The notes under the pieces: model-generated
Told to the model about the DNA's origin: nothing
The model's input: the letters and a program-made list of their open reading frames with translations, nothing else
Database searches by the model: none
Part shown: positions 7,527 to 16,761 of the stretch, one piece after another
Layout: every line of letters starts with the position of its first letter
Numbering within the stretch: position 1 is the stretch's first letter
Position numbers and translations under genes: made by a program
From: an uncultured Flammeovirgaceae bacterium
GTDB taxonomy: Bacteria > Bacteroidota > Bacteroidia > Cytophagales > Cyclobacteriaceae
Direction of reading: 5' to 3'
Assembly: GCA_937883755.1 (NCBI GenBank)
Contig: CAKZYA010000038.1
Span: forward strand, 39,174 to 103,173
Length of the DNA stretch: 64,000 bases

Positions 7527-7590
7527 CCGGATGAGGGAACCGAATTCCGGTCGGCGTCCAGCGTGGAACGCCCCGACGGAACAGATCCGG
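7527..7590. other. Nested inverted-repeat structure in a spacer
   Basis: The outer arms CCGGAT (7527-7532) and ATCCGG (7585-7590) enclose an inner stem (7545-7581) in which TTCCG pairs with CGGAA, TCGG with CCGA, CGT with ACG and CCA with TGG. No T run follows, so it is not a simple terminator. It could be a structured RNA end or a small palindromic element. Confidence 0.5.
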
Positions 7591-7671
7591 CAAGATAAAA
7601 TGTACTTTATTCGTACACCCTTTAAAGGTAGTTACCATCTTTTTCGCGAAAGGCTTTCTTTATACCACTTG

Positions 7672-8598
7672 CTAGTTTAGTAACTCAGCAATCTCTCTAT
7701 CAATCGCTACCACCTTTTCTTTAGCTTCATCAATGGGTAATCCCTTGGGCAAGCCTGGTCGTTGGTGGCCGATGTACGTTAGCCAGGCGTTTCTTAGAAT
7801 TTCCTGGCGTTCACTTACCAACGATAAAAGCTTATCGACGTTTTGGAAAGACGATAATGCTTCTTCAATACTGTTGGCTGATGATACCGCCTGTTCTCCC
7901 AGAAACAATAATATTTCCTTGGCCATCAGCCAGTGTCCGGTAGAGCCAGGGTGGACCCCGTCCTCGGCCAAAACGAAAGCAGCGTCGGTAAGCCGCTTTC
8001 CTTCCAGGTACTTCCGCATGGGCCAGTGAATGTCAATTACATCCCAGTTGGAGGTGTATCTTTTGCTGATTAGCCAGTCCGAGTAGATGTCTAGTACGTT
8101 GGCGTAGGCGGCTCCTTTTCGTTCGTCAAATACCGGGGGAGTTGCGTGGATAATCGGGATGCCTTGCTTTACAACTTCATCGTGCAGCCAGACGATGCCT
8201 TCTTTAAATTTGCCAAACCGAGTTTCGTCAAACGGTAAATATATTCCGTCGTTCATGCCGTAGCAGGCAATCACCAGATCAGGTTCTATTGCCGTTAGTA
8301 CCCGCGATAAACGTTCGTGCAAATCGGGGCGCGGAAATTTGCCATCGGCATGGTTGGGTTCAGATAGACCAGATACCGTTTCGCTAGGTAAGCCCGCATT
8401 GATAAATTCAAGTGAATACTCGGGCTTAACCGCTCTGAAATACGTCTCTATATAGTCCACGTACTCACCACTCCACGTAATACTATTTCCCAGAAACAAT
8501 ATTTTCTTTACCGATTCAGGTAGTTCATACGCTGACTGAGCGTTTCCACTTATTTGAAATACAACTAAAAAGAGTAGGCAAAGAAATAGTCGTTTCAC
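7672..8598 (-). CDS. Exported SGNH/GDSL-family hydrolase
   Basis: A secreted esterase-like protein of 308 residues with a signal peptide ending near residue 20 (QISGNAQ). SGNH blocks are all present: FLGNSITW (nucleophile Ser39), the NAGLP block near residue 68, ACYGMNDG (Asn116) and AEDGVHPGSTGH (Asp213, His216). Members deacylate carbohydrates, lipids or other esters; the substrate here is not predictable. A C-terminal helical extension (about 235-308) follows the catalytic domain. It starts 4 bases after the stop of the XdhC gene, so both are in one transcript. Confidence 0.85.
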   Translation of the reverse strand: MKRLFLCLLFLVVFQISGNAQSAYELPESVKKILFLGNSITWSGEYVDYIETYFRAVKPEYSLEFINAGLPSETVSGLSEPNHADGKFPRPDLHERLSRVLTAIEPDLVIACYGMNDGIYLPFDETRFGKFKEGIVWLHDEVVKQGIPIIHATPPVFDERKGAAYANVLDIYSDWLISKRYTSNWDVIDIHWPMRKYLEGKRLTDAAFVLAEDGVHPGSTGHWLMAKEILLFLGEQAVSSANSIEEALSSFQNVDKLLSLVSERQEILRNAWLTYIGHQRPGLPKGLPIDEAKEKVVAIDREIAELLN

Positions 8599-8602
8599 TG
8601 CA

Positions 8603-9619
8603 TCAAAATTGGTTTTTCACCTGAACAATCTCGCTCATAATGGATAAGGCAATTTCCTTCGCCGACTTTGCATTGATGGCTACGCCGATAGGAGAGTGAA
8701 TACGATCAATCAGCGATTGTTCTATTCCCAGCTCTAACAGGCGGTTCACCCGTTTAGCGTGGGTCTTTCTACTACCTAGTGCCCCAATGTAACCTACCTC
8801 AGAAGGAAGTAGAATTTCCAGGGCATTATCATCAATCTTAGGATCGTGCGATAAAACCGCACAGAAAGTGTAAGCATCTAGCGGAAACTCATGTAATACC
8901 TCAGAAGGATAGGCTTCTAGAATTTGAGCGGGCGGATCGGGAAAAGAAGTGTTTTGGGTGAAGTAGCCTCGGGGATCAATAACTACTGTCTCAAAACCAA
9001 ACTGATTTCCTAATGCCACTAAGTCTACCGTAATATGAGCCGCTCCTACAATCAGCAACACGCTCTTCCGCGGGAATATCTGAATGAAGTAGGTCTTCTC
9101 TTCGTGAGTAATAGTACGGTGAGCACGTTGGGTATACGCAGTTCGCGCCTCTTCCAGTACTTCCGAAGGGATTTCCCTACCCCAGCTTTGGCCGGCTTCG
9201 TCAATTAATGTATTAACGTTAGTGCCTTCTTCTAGTAGGGTTACTAGGGTAGAAATCTTATTTTCTTCTATGTTTGTGAGCAGATGTTGCCAGATACTAC
9301 CTTCTGAGAAAGTGATGGGTTGAAGAAATACACCCAGACGTCCTCCGCAAGAAAGCCCTACCGACCAGGCCTCTTCATTACTCACGCCAAAGTCTAGGGT
9401 TGCTGGCGTACTTTCCTGTAATACTTTCGGCACTTGTTTCACTACTGCTCCTTCTACGCAGCCTCCGCTTACCGAACCAGCCATTTTGCCTTCTTGATTA
9501 ATCAACATAACCGAGCCTACCGGGCGGGGCGAAGAGCCCCAGGTTTTTATGACTCGCGCCAGGGCTAAAGTATTACTCTGTTCTAGCCAGGTTTGTATTG
9601 TTGAAAGATATTCACGCAT
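8603..9619 (-). CDS. XdhC/CoxI-family Mo-hydroxylase maturation factor
   Basis: XdhC-type proteins bind molybdenum cofactor, promote its sulfuration and hand it to xanthine-dehydrogenase-family enzymes. The N-terminal XdhC_CoxI domain is recognisable (VIKTWGSSPRPVGSVMLI, GSVSGGCVEGAVV), as is the C-terminal Rossmann domain (VLLIVGAAHITVDL, TVVIDPRGYF, ALGSRKTHAKR). Length, 338 residues, is normal. The partner is probably the Mo-hydroxylase whose 3' end opens the window, although the island and the peptidase now lie between them. It is co-transcribed with the SGNH hydrolase gene. Confidence 0.88.
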   Translation of the reverse strand: MREYLSTIQTWLEQSNTLALARVIKTWGSSPRPVGSVMLINQEGKMAGSVSGGCVEGAVVKQVPKVLQESTPATLDFGVSNEEAWSVGLSCGGRLGVFLQPITFSEGSIWQHLLTNIEENKISTLVTLLEEGTNVNTLIDEAGQSWGREIPSEVLEEARTAYTQRAHRTITHEEKTYFIQIFPRKSVLLIVGAAHITVDLVALGNQFGFETVVIDPRGYFTQNTSFPDPPAQILEAYPSEVLHEFPLDAYTFCAVLSHDPKIDDNALEILLPSEVGYIGALGSRKTHAKRVNRLLELGIEQSLIDRIHSPIGVAINAKSAKEIALSIMSEIVQVKNQF

Positions 9620-9693
9620 ACGTTCCGAACGTTGTTTTTACAAGGTACAAACTATATCTTCTCGAGATTAAAGTATATAACAAAAAAGAACGC

Positions 9694-10071
9694 ATGAATC
9701 TCAACCAAGTAACAGTACCCTCATTAGATCTAAGTAAGTCAATTCCTTTTTATCAGCAGTTGGGTCTTAAACTCATTGTCGAATCGCTACCCCACTACGC
9801 CCGGTTCGAGTGCCCTGACGGTGATGCTACTTTCTCTATTCATCAGGTAGAGAAGCTACCAACCGGAGAAGGCATCTACGTATATTTTGAGTGCGACAAC
9901 CTAGATACACTAGTAGATGAGTTGATAACTGTAGGTGTGACTTTTGAAGAATTACCGAATGATAAACGATGGCTCTGGCGTGAAGCCCGGCTGAAAGACC
10001 CGGATAATAATCAACTTATTTTATTCTACGGAGGCGATAATCGGAAAAATCCGCCCTGGCGAATAGATTAA
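9694..10071 (+). CDS. VOC/glyoxalase-superfamily protein
   Basis: A single-domain vicinal-oxygen-chelate protein of 125 residues. MNLNQVTVPSLDLSKSIPFY is the classic first beta-alpha unit, and LKDPDNNQLILFY the last, with the Glu/Asn metal-ligand region partly changed (N in place of the usual E in DPxGN). The open frame begins 32 codons earlier, but that extension reads across the divergent XdhC start and has no family match; the ATG at 9694 begins the fold. The reaction is unknown: glyoxalase, dioxygenase or antibiotic-binding functions all occur in this superfamily. Confidence 0.8.
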   Translation: MNLNQVTVPSLDLSKSIPFYQQLGLKLIVESLPHYARFECPDGDATFSIHQVEKLPTGEGIYVYFECDNLDTLVDELITVGVTFEELPNDKRWLWREARLKDPDNNQLILFYGGDNRKNPPWRID

Positions 10072-10625
10072 GCTCTGTAAATTCAGCATAACTAATACTT
10101 TTTAGCGCCCTTGATCAGACATAATGACCTTTACCATAGTAGCCGGAGGATACATTACAGGGTAAAAAGGAAGTGCTTTGTGCAGTATTCTTCCTTAAAA
10201 GTGCGAAACACCAGTTTTTTGTATTTCATATTCTTGATAAGAAAAATACTTTTTGGAATAATATATTGAGTGTTAATTTAGTATAGCCTAGAAATTGTAG
10301 ATTCCTCTTTGATAACACCCTCTATTATTGAATCAATTTTATTGCTCTATCCGAAAATTATTACATCGAGCAGATAAGTGATGCAAAACCTAAATAATAT
10401 TTTATTTATTGGAATGTTTATACTTTGTTTAAGCTAAGTAATAAATTACTTGCGTTACACCTTGTCATTCTGGGGATTTTTTGCTGAACCTTATCATAAT
10501 TATTACTTAATCCGTTGTGTTCCAATTTTATACTAATTCCTGAAAACTATTAATAGTAGCAAAATTTACTTAATATTGTTAGAATAAAATCAAGAATAGC
10601 GTTTAAGCAACTATCAAAATTTACG
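10072..10625. other. 554-bp spacer without a visible gene
   Basis: AT-rich and free of open frames with coding character. It probably contains the promoter and leader of the following gene, but I could not assign a convincing TTG/TAnnTTTG pair. Confidence 0.5.
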
Positions 10626-12065
10626 ATGGCGAAACTTAAAAACATAATTAAGCAGTTATCCGACTCCGATTATACATCCATTCATGAGTCGTTGATTGAG
10701 AACAGTGCGGAGAAGTCAGCATACCTACTTAAAGCCATGCGCGAGCGTTCATTATCTGATAATAAGATTATGGATGAACTAGGAGTTAACACCAACGCTT
10801 ACTATACATTACGCTCTCGTCTTAATCAGAAAATCGAGGAATATTTGCTTCAGCAGATGGAGAACCCTCGTACTGATTTAATCAAAAAGGTAGCTAATAT
10901 TAATGAGGTAATTTTTACCAAGAAACGCGCCATCGCTATTGCTACCTTGAAGAAGATTGAGAAAGAGTTGCTTGACTACGATTTACCCAGTGAGCTTACT
11001 ACTATTTACAAGACGCTCCGCAAGCTACATATCAATACTCCTGATCACTTCACCTACTCACAATTGTATAACAAGCACGTGGCGTATACTCTGGCAGTAG
11101 ATAAAGCCGAGGAGCTATTGTGTCAGTACTTCAAAAAATACGGTGACTATACTATGTCACGGGATGAGACAACTCAGTTGGAGCTTTCGCTTCTGACTGA
11201 TGAGATGAATAACCTCTGTAACTTGTACGACTCGCACCGACTATACATTTACCAGAGCTGCTTAAATATCTTCCATCGTTTGTTTGTAGAAGGTGAGTCG
11301 TTTGACAATAATACGCACGAGCCCATTGAGGATATTCTGGATAAGATGCAGGAAATTCTTAGCAACTACTACTTGGATTCTATCTACCACCACCTTCAGT
11401 TGGTGTACGAACTGTTGCGTTTAGAATATTACAATCACTATAAAGTATATCGTAAAGCAGAAGACTATTACGAAGAAGTAAATGATGCTGTAGATACATT
11501 GCTGACTAATTATAGTCTACATACGTATCCGGCTCAGTACTTAATCTCTAAGATTGAGCGATCTCACCGAATGGGTAATGAAGATACGCTCTATGAAGAA
11601 AATAAAATGCTCTTCCATGATTATGAGGGCGATCTGGAGGATGTACCAAAATATGTTACGTACATAATGTACCGGGCACTTGCTTGCTACTACGCAGGAG
11701 AGTACAATGAATCGGCTCGATGGATTAATAATCTACTGAATGAACTAAGCCTTAAGAAATACCCGTACGCTCAGCTAGAGGTGAAAGCGGTACTAGCACT
11801 TCAGTACTGCTTGATGAATGACTACGATTTATTTAATCAGTTAACGAATAGCATACAGCGCCAGATACGGCTACTGGGTAAGGATAACTGTGAGTCTATT
11901 GTTATCTTCACTAAGATTCTGAAAATCTCAGTTTCGGATGTGAAGCGCGATAAGTACAATAAGATAAAGACCTTAGCTGAGCGTTTCGATCGGTTCGATA
12001 TGAAGCACTTTGCTCCTACCATGCTCATTAAGATGGATGAGTCTTTTATCAACAAGCTTTGCTAA
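10626..12065 (+). CDS. Helical TPR-like protein of unknown function (479 aa)
   Basis: A soluble, almost all-alpha protein of 479 residues with no signal peptide. The first 80 residues include MRERSLSDNKIMDELGVNTN and AYYTLRSRLNQKIEEYL, which reads like a helix-turn-helix followed by a coiled coil. The rest is a series of aromatic-rich helix pairs with TPR-like spacing (for example YITYIMYRALACYYAGEYNES with slight variation at 345-370). I know of similar long conserved proteins in Cytophagales but no function. The long upstream spacer and a strong terminator downstream make it a single-gene transcript. A regulator or scaffold is a guess. Confidence 0.75.
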   Translation: MAKLKNIIKQLSDSDYTSIHESLIENSAEKSAYLLKAMRERSLSDNKIMDELGVNTNAYYTLRSRLNQKIEEYLLQQMENPRTDLIKKVANINEVIFTKKRAIAIATLKKIEKELLDYDLPSELTTIYKTLRKLHINTPDHFTYSQLYNKHVAYTLAVDKAEELLCQYFKKYGDYTMSRDETTQLELSLLTDEMNNLCNLYDSHRLYIYQSCLNIFHRLFVEGESFDNNTHEPIEDILDKMQEILSNYYLDSIYHHLQLVYELLRLEYYNHYKVYRKAEDYYEEVNDAVDTLLTNYSLHTYPAQYLISKIERSHRMGNEDTLYEENKMLFHDYEGDLEDVPKYVTYIMYRALACYYAGEYNESARWINNLLNELSLKKYPYAQLEVKAVLALQYCLMNDYDLFNQLTNSIQRQIRLLGKDNCESIVIFTKILKISVSDVKRDKYNKIKTLAERFDRFDMKHFAPTMLIKMDESFINKLC

Positions 12066-12098
12066 TAATTAATTATACTCTTCATACGCGAAATAAGG

Positions 12099-12124
12099 CC
12101 GGAAATACAGTTTCCGGTTTTTTT
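12099..12124 (+). terminator. Rho-independent terminator
   Basis: CCGGAAA pairs perfectly with TTTCCGG over a 5-base loop and is followed by eight T. It lies 33 bases after the stop of the 479-residue protein gene. Confidence 0.85.
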
Positions 12125-12188
12125 ATGCCCAATTATGAAGGAACATGATCCAGCAAAGCTGTGTCTTTGCCTAATGCTACCTTACAGG

Positions 12189-13307
12189 CTAGTCTTGAAG
12201 ATACTTCTCCACCGCTACATGTGGCAGATCAAAAGCCTCAGCAACACTTTGGTAAACTACATCACCCTGTACTACATTCAGGCCTAGCTTAAGTGGATTA
12301 GACTGCCGACAGGCTTGCTTCCAACCTAGTTTTGCTAACTGTAGAGCGTACGGTAAGGTAGCATTCGTGAGGGCGAGGGTAGAAGTGTACGGAACTGCCC
12401 CCGGCATGTTGGCTACGCAGTAGTGCAGTACATTGTCAATCACGTAGGTAGGGCTCTCGTGAGTGGTAGGCTTGCAGGTCTCGATACAACCACCTTGGTC
12501 AACGGCTACGTCTACCAATACGGTGCCTGGTCTCATTTCCTTTAGCATATCGCGAGTAATTAGCTTGGGAGCTTTAGCACCTGGAATGAGCACTGCCCCT
12601 ACAATCAGGTCGTGCGTGCTGATGAGTGAGCGGATGTTGTACTCACTTGACATGAAGGTATCGACGTTGGCTGGAAGAATATCATCCAGATAACGAAGGC
12701 GATCTAGGTTAATGTCCATTACAGTAACATCACCCCCCAAACCAGCTGCCATTTTAGCCGCGTTGGTACCCACAATGCCTCCGCCCAAAATAAGCACCTT
12801 CGCCGGACGTACGCCGGGTACTCCACCTAGTAGAATTCCTCGTCCTTGCATCGGCTTTTCCAAGTACTTGGCTCCTTCCTGAATGGACATCCGCCCGGCT
12901 ACTTCCGACATAGGAACCAACAATGGTAAACTGCGGTCCGGTAGCTCAACAGTTTCGTAGGCCAGGCAAATGGCTCCGCTCTTTATCATAGCGCGGGTAA
13001 GAGCCTCGCTGGAGGCGAAGTGGAAGTAGGTAAAAACCAACTGATCTTTGCGAACCAGATCGTATTCGGGAGCAATGGGTTCTTTCACCTTCACAATCAT
13101 CTCGGCTGATTCATACACTGCCTCAATAGAAGGCAGAATTTCGGCTCCTGCGTCCTGGTACTCCTGGTCAAGAAAGCCACTACCTTCGCCGGCGGTTTGC
13201 TGTATGTAGACGGTATGACCTACTTTGGTAAGTTCCTTGGCACCGGAAGGGGTTAATGCTACTCTATTTTCGTGATTCTTAATTTCCTTAGGTACTCCAA
13301 TAATCAT
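12189..13307 (-). CDS. ald: Alanine dehydrogenase
   Basis: Catalyses NAD-dependent reversible deamination of L-alanine to pyruvate and ammonia. The protein starts MIIGVPKEIKNHENRVALTP, the standard Ald N-terminus, and carries KVLILGGGIVGTNAAKMA (NAD-binding Rossmann motif) and VVDVAVDQGGC-like and NMPGAVPYTST segments typical of the family; 372 residues is the usual length. The frame is open further upstream to a TTG at 13346, but a TATATTTG promoter box overlaps that codon, so the ATG at 13307 is the true start. It may be used for nitrogen release or assimilation; the proline dehydrogenase gene is nearby but not in the same operon. Confidence 0.95.
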   Translation of the reverse strand: MIIGVPKEIKNHENRVALTPSGAKELTKVGHTVYIQQTAGEGSGFLDQEYQDAGAEILPSIEAVYESAEMIVKVKEPIAPEYDLVRKDQLVFTYFHFASSEALTRAMIKSGAICLAYETVELPDRSLPLLVPMSEVAGRMSIQEGAKYLEKPMQGRGILLGGVPGVRPAKVLILGGGIVGTNAAKMAAGLGGDVTVMDINLDRLRYLDDILPANVDTFMSSEYNIRSLISTHDLIVGAVLIPGAKAPKLITRDMLKEMRPGTVLVDVAVDQGGCIETCKPTTHESPTYVIDNVLHYCVANMPGAVPYTSTLALTNATLPYALQLAKLGWKQACRQSNPLKLGLNVVQGDVVYQSVAEAFDLPHVAVEKYLQD

Positions 13308-13343
13308 GAGTGCGAGGTTAATGTTGGTGGTGTAATCAGGCTG

Positions 13344-13351
13344 CAAATATA
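13344..13351 (-). promoter_or_regulatory. Promoter -7 box of ald
   Basis: TATATTTG on the minus strand fits the Bacteroidota TAnnTTTG consensus and lies 37 bases upstream of the ald ATG. The -33 element is not clear. Confidence 0.4.
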
Positions 13352-13472
13352 GCGCATAACCAACAATTTAGTTTGCTTTTGTAAGTAAAAACCTAGCGCA
13401 ATAAAGCAATCACTTTCTATCAAAATCGTTCTTTATAAAAGCGTAATTTTCTCTACTATCAACACAACAACT

Positions 13473-14102
13473 ATGAAGCTATTCTTCATTTCAATCGCAG
13501 TATTATTAGTCGCTCAATCTGCCTTGGCGCAGTTTCACTACGGTATTAAAGGAGGAGGAAGTTTAGTAAATATGGCTCTGAAGCAACCTGGAGTTAACAA
13601 TGAGCAACATCGTTTGTCTTATCAAGCTGGGTTTTACGGAATGCAACAAGTGACTAAACGAGTTTTTTCTAGGATAGAACTTTTGTATGCCAACAAAGGC
13701 TTTCAAGCAGAGGCTTCTCCGGTCACCGTAGGAGGGGTGCCCGATGCGTTTAGTCTGCATCTGCATTATCTCACTCTACCAATACTGGGAGGCTACTCAC
13801 CAACTGAAAATTTCTTTGTAGTCTTAGGCCCTGAAATCGGCTATCTGATCGCAGCCCGATCAAGATTTGGTTCAGAAAGTAACGATGTAAGTCTTACGTG
13901 GAATGAACCGTTTGATATTGGATTAGTAGCAGGGATAGGATATCGTATTATCTCAAAAATAGAGATTGAACTTAGATACGTATATGGAGTGAGAGAAGTA
14001 GCACCTGATAATTACCGATGGGTAGACTCACAAGACCCGCTAAATGACTTTCAATCGCAGAACCGCGTATTCCAACTGTCGTTAGCTTATCAGCTAAACT
14101 AG
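13473..14102 (+). CDS. Outer-membrane beta-barrel protein, PorT-like
   Basis: A 209-residue exported protein with a signal peptide (MKLFFISIAVLLVAQSALAQ) and alternating amphipathic strands such as FHYGIKGGGSLVNM, SYQAGFYGMQQ and ELRYVYGVREV, ending in a C-terminal strand VFQLSLAYQLN. This is the pattern of the eight-stranded outer-membrane beta-barrel (OMP_b-brl_2/PorT) family common in Bacteroidota. Such proteins have no defined substrate. It stands alone, divergent from ald and convergent with the DUF4920 gene. Confidence 0.8.
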   Translation: MKLFFISIAVLLVAQSALAQFHYGIKGGGSLVNMALKQPGVNNEQHRLSYQAGFYGMQQVTKRVFSRIELLYANKGFQAEASPVTVGGVPDAFSLHLHYLTLPILGGYSPTENFFVVLGPEIGYLIAARSRFGSESNDVSLTWNEPFDIGLVAGIGYRIISKIEIELRYVYGVREVAPDNYRWVDSQDPLNDFQSQNRVFQLSLAYQLN

Positions 14103-14143
14103 AGTGGATAATTTAATAACTATTAAGAATAGAATGCCACGGG

Positions 14144-14590
14144 CTACTCCACCACAATCACTCCATCAGCTACAAACGAAAGTTGCGTTTTAGGTTCGGT
14201 AATTTGATTGATTTCTTCTTCCGATTGTCCGGCATCTTCGGCTAGGTGACGCTGATCGTCTACCGACACCGTTTCTACCAATGCTTCGCCAGCAATAACG
14301 ACGGTTTGCCCGGTGATATCCTTCGGTACAAAGAAGCCGTAGTCTTTGAAGCGCACCATCATTTCCTGATTGTTGCCTACGTTTACGGTCATCCAGCAGC
14401 CTTTAGCTTGGCATACTCCGGTTACCTCACCGCGTACTTTGGTTTGTACGCTACTTTCGCTATCTAGCGCGGTTGGCAATTCAGTAGCGGTAACAGCATT
14501 TTCATCAGTAATCTTCTCGCCAAAGTACTGCTGGGCTGAGACTGCACTGACGAAGAAACAGAACGCTAGGGTATACAATAAGGATTTCAT
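14144..14590 (-). CDS. DUF4920-domain exported protein
   Basis: A secreted 148-residue protein with signal peptide (ending VSAQQ) and a compact beta domain. VTGVCQAKGCWMTV is the hallmark of DUF4920, including the CxxxGCWM pattern; the two cysteines could bind metal or form a disulfide. DYGFFVPKDITGQTVVI and a Val-rich C-terminal strand complete the domain. The function of the family is unknown. It is preceded by its own spacer and is not obviously in an operon. Confidence 0.85.
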   Translation of the reverse strand: MKSLLYTLAFCFFVSAVSAQQYFGEKITDENAVTATELPTALDSESSVQTKVRGEVTGVCQAKGCWMTVNVGNNQEMMVRFKDYGFFVPKDITGQTVVIAGEALVETVSVDDQRHLAEDAGQSEEEINQITEPKTQLSFVADGVIVVE

Positions 14591-14634
14591 AAGTGTAAGA
14601 CTTTAATGGTTGAAATAATTGTTATATGCTATCA

Positions 14635-15348
14635 TTATGGAAGTTGCCCGCCGTCAACTTCTATTACTTGTCCATTAATAAATGAGTTCATCATTATCGA
14701 GGCTGCCATTTCAGCAATATCTTCTGATTTTCCTAATCGGTTCACAGCAATCTTCTTTTTATTTTCTTCAAAGAGTTGGTTTCGTTCCGACTCTTCCATG
14801 TAATCCCAAAACCCACTATCAATGAATCCTGGTCTGATAACATTGAAGCGTATTGGAGCCATTTCAACCGTCAGGGCTTTAGCAAAGCCTTCAACAGCAT
14901 TGAAAGCAGCAGTAACTAATACGGTTCCTTTAGTAGGTTTTGTGGCGAACCCTCCGGTAATAAAAGTTATTGAACCGTGCTGATCAATTTTCTTTACCGC
15001 CGATTTGGAGATCATAAACAAGCTCCAAAACTTACCGTAAATGTATGTTTCTTTGATTTCTAACGGTGCTTCAAGGAAATCGCCGGTACCGCCGGGTGCA
15101 GCAGTTATAAAAACATGGTGTAAATTATCTAGAGAGTTGAATAACTCCTCTATAGAATCAGGGTCAACAACGTCAACGTATCTGCTCTCTGCGCTTTCCG
15201 ATAATTTTTCCAACGCAAGCGCATTCTTCTCTTCGTTATGTCCCGCAATAATCACTTTTCCCCCTAGCTTTTCAACCAGCGTAGCAGTGGCAAACCCCAT
15301 GCCTGTAGCACCACCAATGATTAATACGGTTTGGCTTTTTAAATTCAT
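14635..15348 (-). CDS. SDR-family protein without the canonical Tyr-Lys active site
   Basis: A classical-size SDR (237 residues). The N-terminus MNLKSQTVLIIGGATGMGFA gives the nucleotide-binding loop, and PIRFNVIRPGFIDSGFW and GQVIEVDGGQ mark the C-terminal half. Where active SDRs have YxxxK (YSASK), this protein has LVTAAFNAVEGFAKAL, with no Tyr or Lys, and the catalytic Ser position reads ITGG. It therefore belongs to the SDR-like subgroup lacking the triad and may bind nucleotide without being a normal dehydrogenase. The longer open frame (to 15372) adds eight residues with no family match; the ATG at 15348 is preferred. Confidence 0.8.
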   Translation of the reverse strand: MNLKSQTVLIIGGATGMGFATATLVEKLGGKVIIAGHNEEKNALALEKLSESAESRYVDVVDPDSIEELFNSLDNLHHVFITAAPGGTGDFLEAPLEIKETYIYGKFWSLFMISKSAVKKIDQHGSITFITGGFATKPTKGTVLVTAAFNAVEGFAKALTVEMAPIRFNVIRPGFIDSGFWDYMEESERNQLFEENKKKIAVNRLGKSEDIAEMAASIMMNSFINGQVIEVDGGQLP

Positions 15349-15486
15349 ATTCAGCTTGCTAGTACCGCACAATACGGCTATAACATCCCCTCGTGCCTTC
15401 CGGTTCTCACCCTATCCACTTTCACCTCCCTGTCTGAATCTTTTTATGAGATTACTCGAAAGAGATCTGTGTCACGGTGACCAGAA

Positions 15487-16680
15487 TTAAGTTCGTTTTC
15501 TACGCTTTAGCTCTCGGGTTACTAGGGTGAGTTCACGGCTGCTTTGGCCGCGGACGGAGGTGTTCTCTTCGGCACGGCGGAAAAGGTAAGGCATTACGGC
15601 TTCCAAGGGACCATAAGGTAAGTATTTGGCTACATTGAAACCGTCTCGTGATAGATTAAACGATATATTGTCACTCATGCCATAGAGCTGGGCGAAGTAT
15701 ACGCGAGGATCATTAGGCTTCATGGAGTGCTTCTCCATTAGCATAGCGAGATAATAATTACTGTACTCATTATGCGAGCCCGAACAAAGCGAGATGCGTT
15801 GCTTATGGTTAAGGCAATACAGCACTGCCCGATTGTAATCTTCATCAGTGGCCTCCTTGTTCTGCTGAATAGGGTCGTGGTAACCGAGTTCTTCCGCCCG
15901 CTCTCGCTCCTTTTCCATGTAGGCACCCCGCACCAGTTTTACTCCCAGAAAATACTGATGGGTCACTGCCCGTCGGTAGGCTGCTTTTAGATTGTCCAGC
16001 ATCTTGTGGCGGTACATCTGGTAGGTATTGTACACAATCACCTTTTCCTGGTTGAAGCGTTGCATCATCTCATCGGCTAGATCATCAATCACCTCTTGTA
16101 TCCATGACTCCTCACCGTCGATAAAGATACCTACATCAGCTTGGTGAGAAGCTTCGCAGAGACGTTCTAAACGAGCTTTCCCCCGATTGAAGGCTGCTTC
16201 CTGCTCGGCAGATAGTGCTTTTCCGGCCTGTGCCTTCTCCATTAACTCAAACTGCATAATCCCCGTCATCTTGAAGGCACAAAAAGGCATATCGGGATTG
16301 TTTTTAGCGGCTTCAATTACCCGTAGTAGTTCGGCGGTAGTGTGTTCAAAACCTTCCTCGTTTTTGGTCACTTCTACTGAGTAGTCTAAAATAGTCTTCA
16401 CGTTGTGCGAAGCCAGCATTTGAATAGTCTCATTCGAGTCTGCAATTGTTTCTCCGCCGCAGAATTGCTGAAATAAGGTATGTTTTAGTACACTATGGAT
16501 AGGGAGTTTTAATTTCAAAGCGATTTTTACCAACTTTGTGCCCACGTTGGTCAGGAAGGGGTTGCCTACGGCCTTAAACAGCCAGTATGTTTTCCGCAAG
16601 TCTTGGTCAGATTTGTACGAAAAGGCAATTGCAGTATTATCAAATGAAACCGGAGTAGCTTCGGTGAAAACGTAATCCAT
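15487..16680 (-). CDS. Proline dehydrogenase
   Basis: FAD-dependent oxidation of proline to pyrroline-5-carboxylate, feeding electrons to quinone. The 397-residue protein has the (beta/alpha)8 ProDH barrel signatures: YFLGVKLVRGAYMEKERERA, the R-x-x-R-like end motif FRRAEENTSVRGQ, and SLCSGSHNEYS. It is a monofunctional (PutB-like) form; the P5C dehydrogenase half is not in the window. A basic tail RELKRRKRT ends the protein. Divergent from the DAHP synthase gene. Confidence 0.93.
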   Translation of the reverse strand: MDYVFTEATPVSFDNTAIAFSYKSDQDLRKTYWLFKAVGNPFLTNVGTKLVKIALKLKLPIHSVLKHTLFQQFCGGETIADSNETIQMLASHNVKTILDYSVEVTKNEEGFEHTTAELLRVIEAAKNNPDMPFCAFKMTGIMQFELMEKAQAGKALSAEQEAAFNRGKARLERLCEASHQADVGIFIDGEESWIQEVIDDLADEMMQRFNQEKVIVYNTYQMYRHKMLDNLKAAYRRAVTHQYFLGVKLVRGAYMEKERERAEELGYHDPIQQNKEATDEDYNRAVLYCLNHKQRISLCSGSHNEYSNYYLAMLMEKHSMKPNDPRVYFAQLYGMSDNISFNLSRDGFNVAKYLPYGPLEAVMPYLFRRAEENTSVRGQSSRELTLVTRELKRRKRT

Positions 16681-16761
16681 AACGTATTAATGTAACTAGG
16701 TGCAAGCTAATTATCCGCACCATATAAACTATTTTAGTAAGCATATTTGTTTTCAAGCCTT

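Larger units (their letters stand above)
7285..7671. other. Gene-free spacer rich in secondary structure
   Basis: No gene is visible. The stretch holds the right cassette repeat and hairpin, direct repeat A2 (7404-7459) and a G+C-rich nested stem (7527-7590). Confidence 0.7.
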
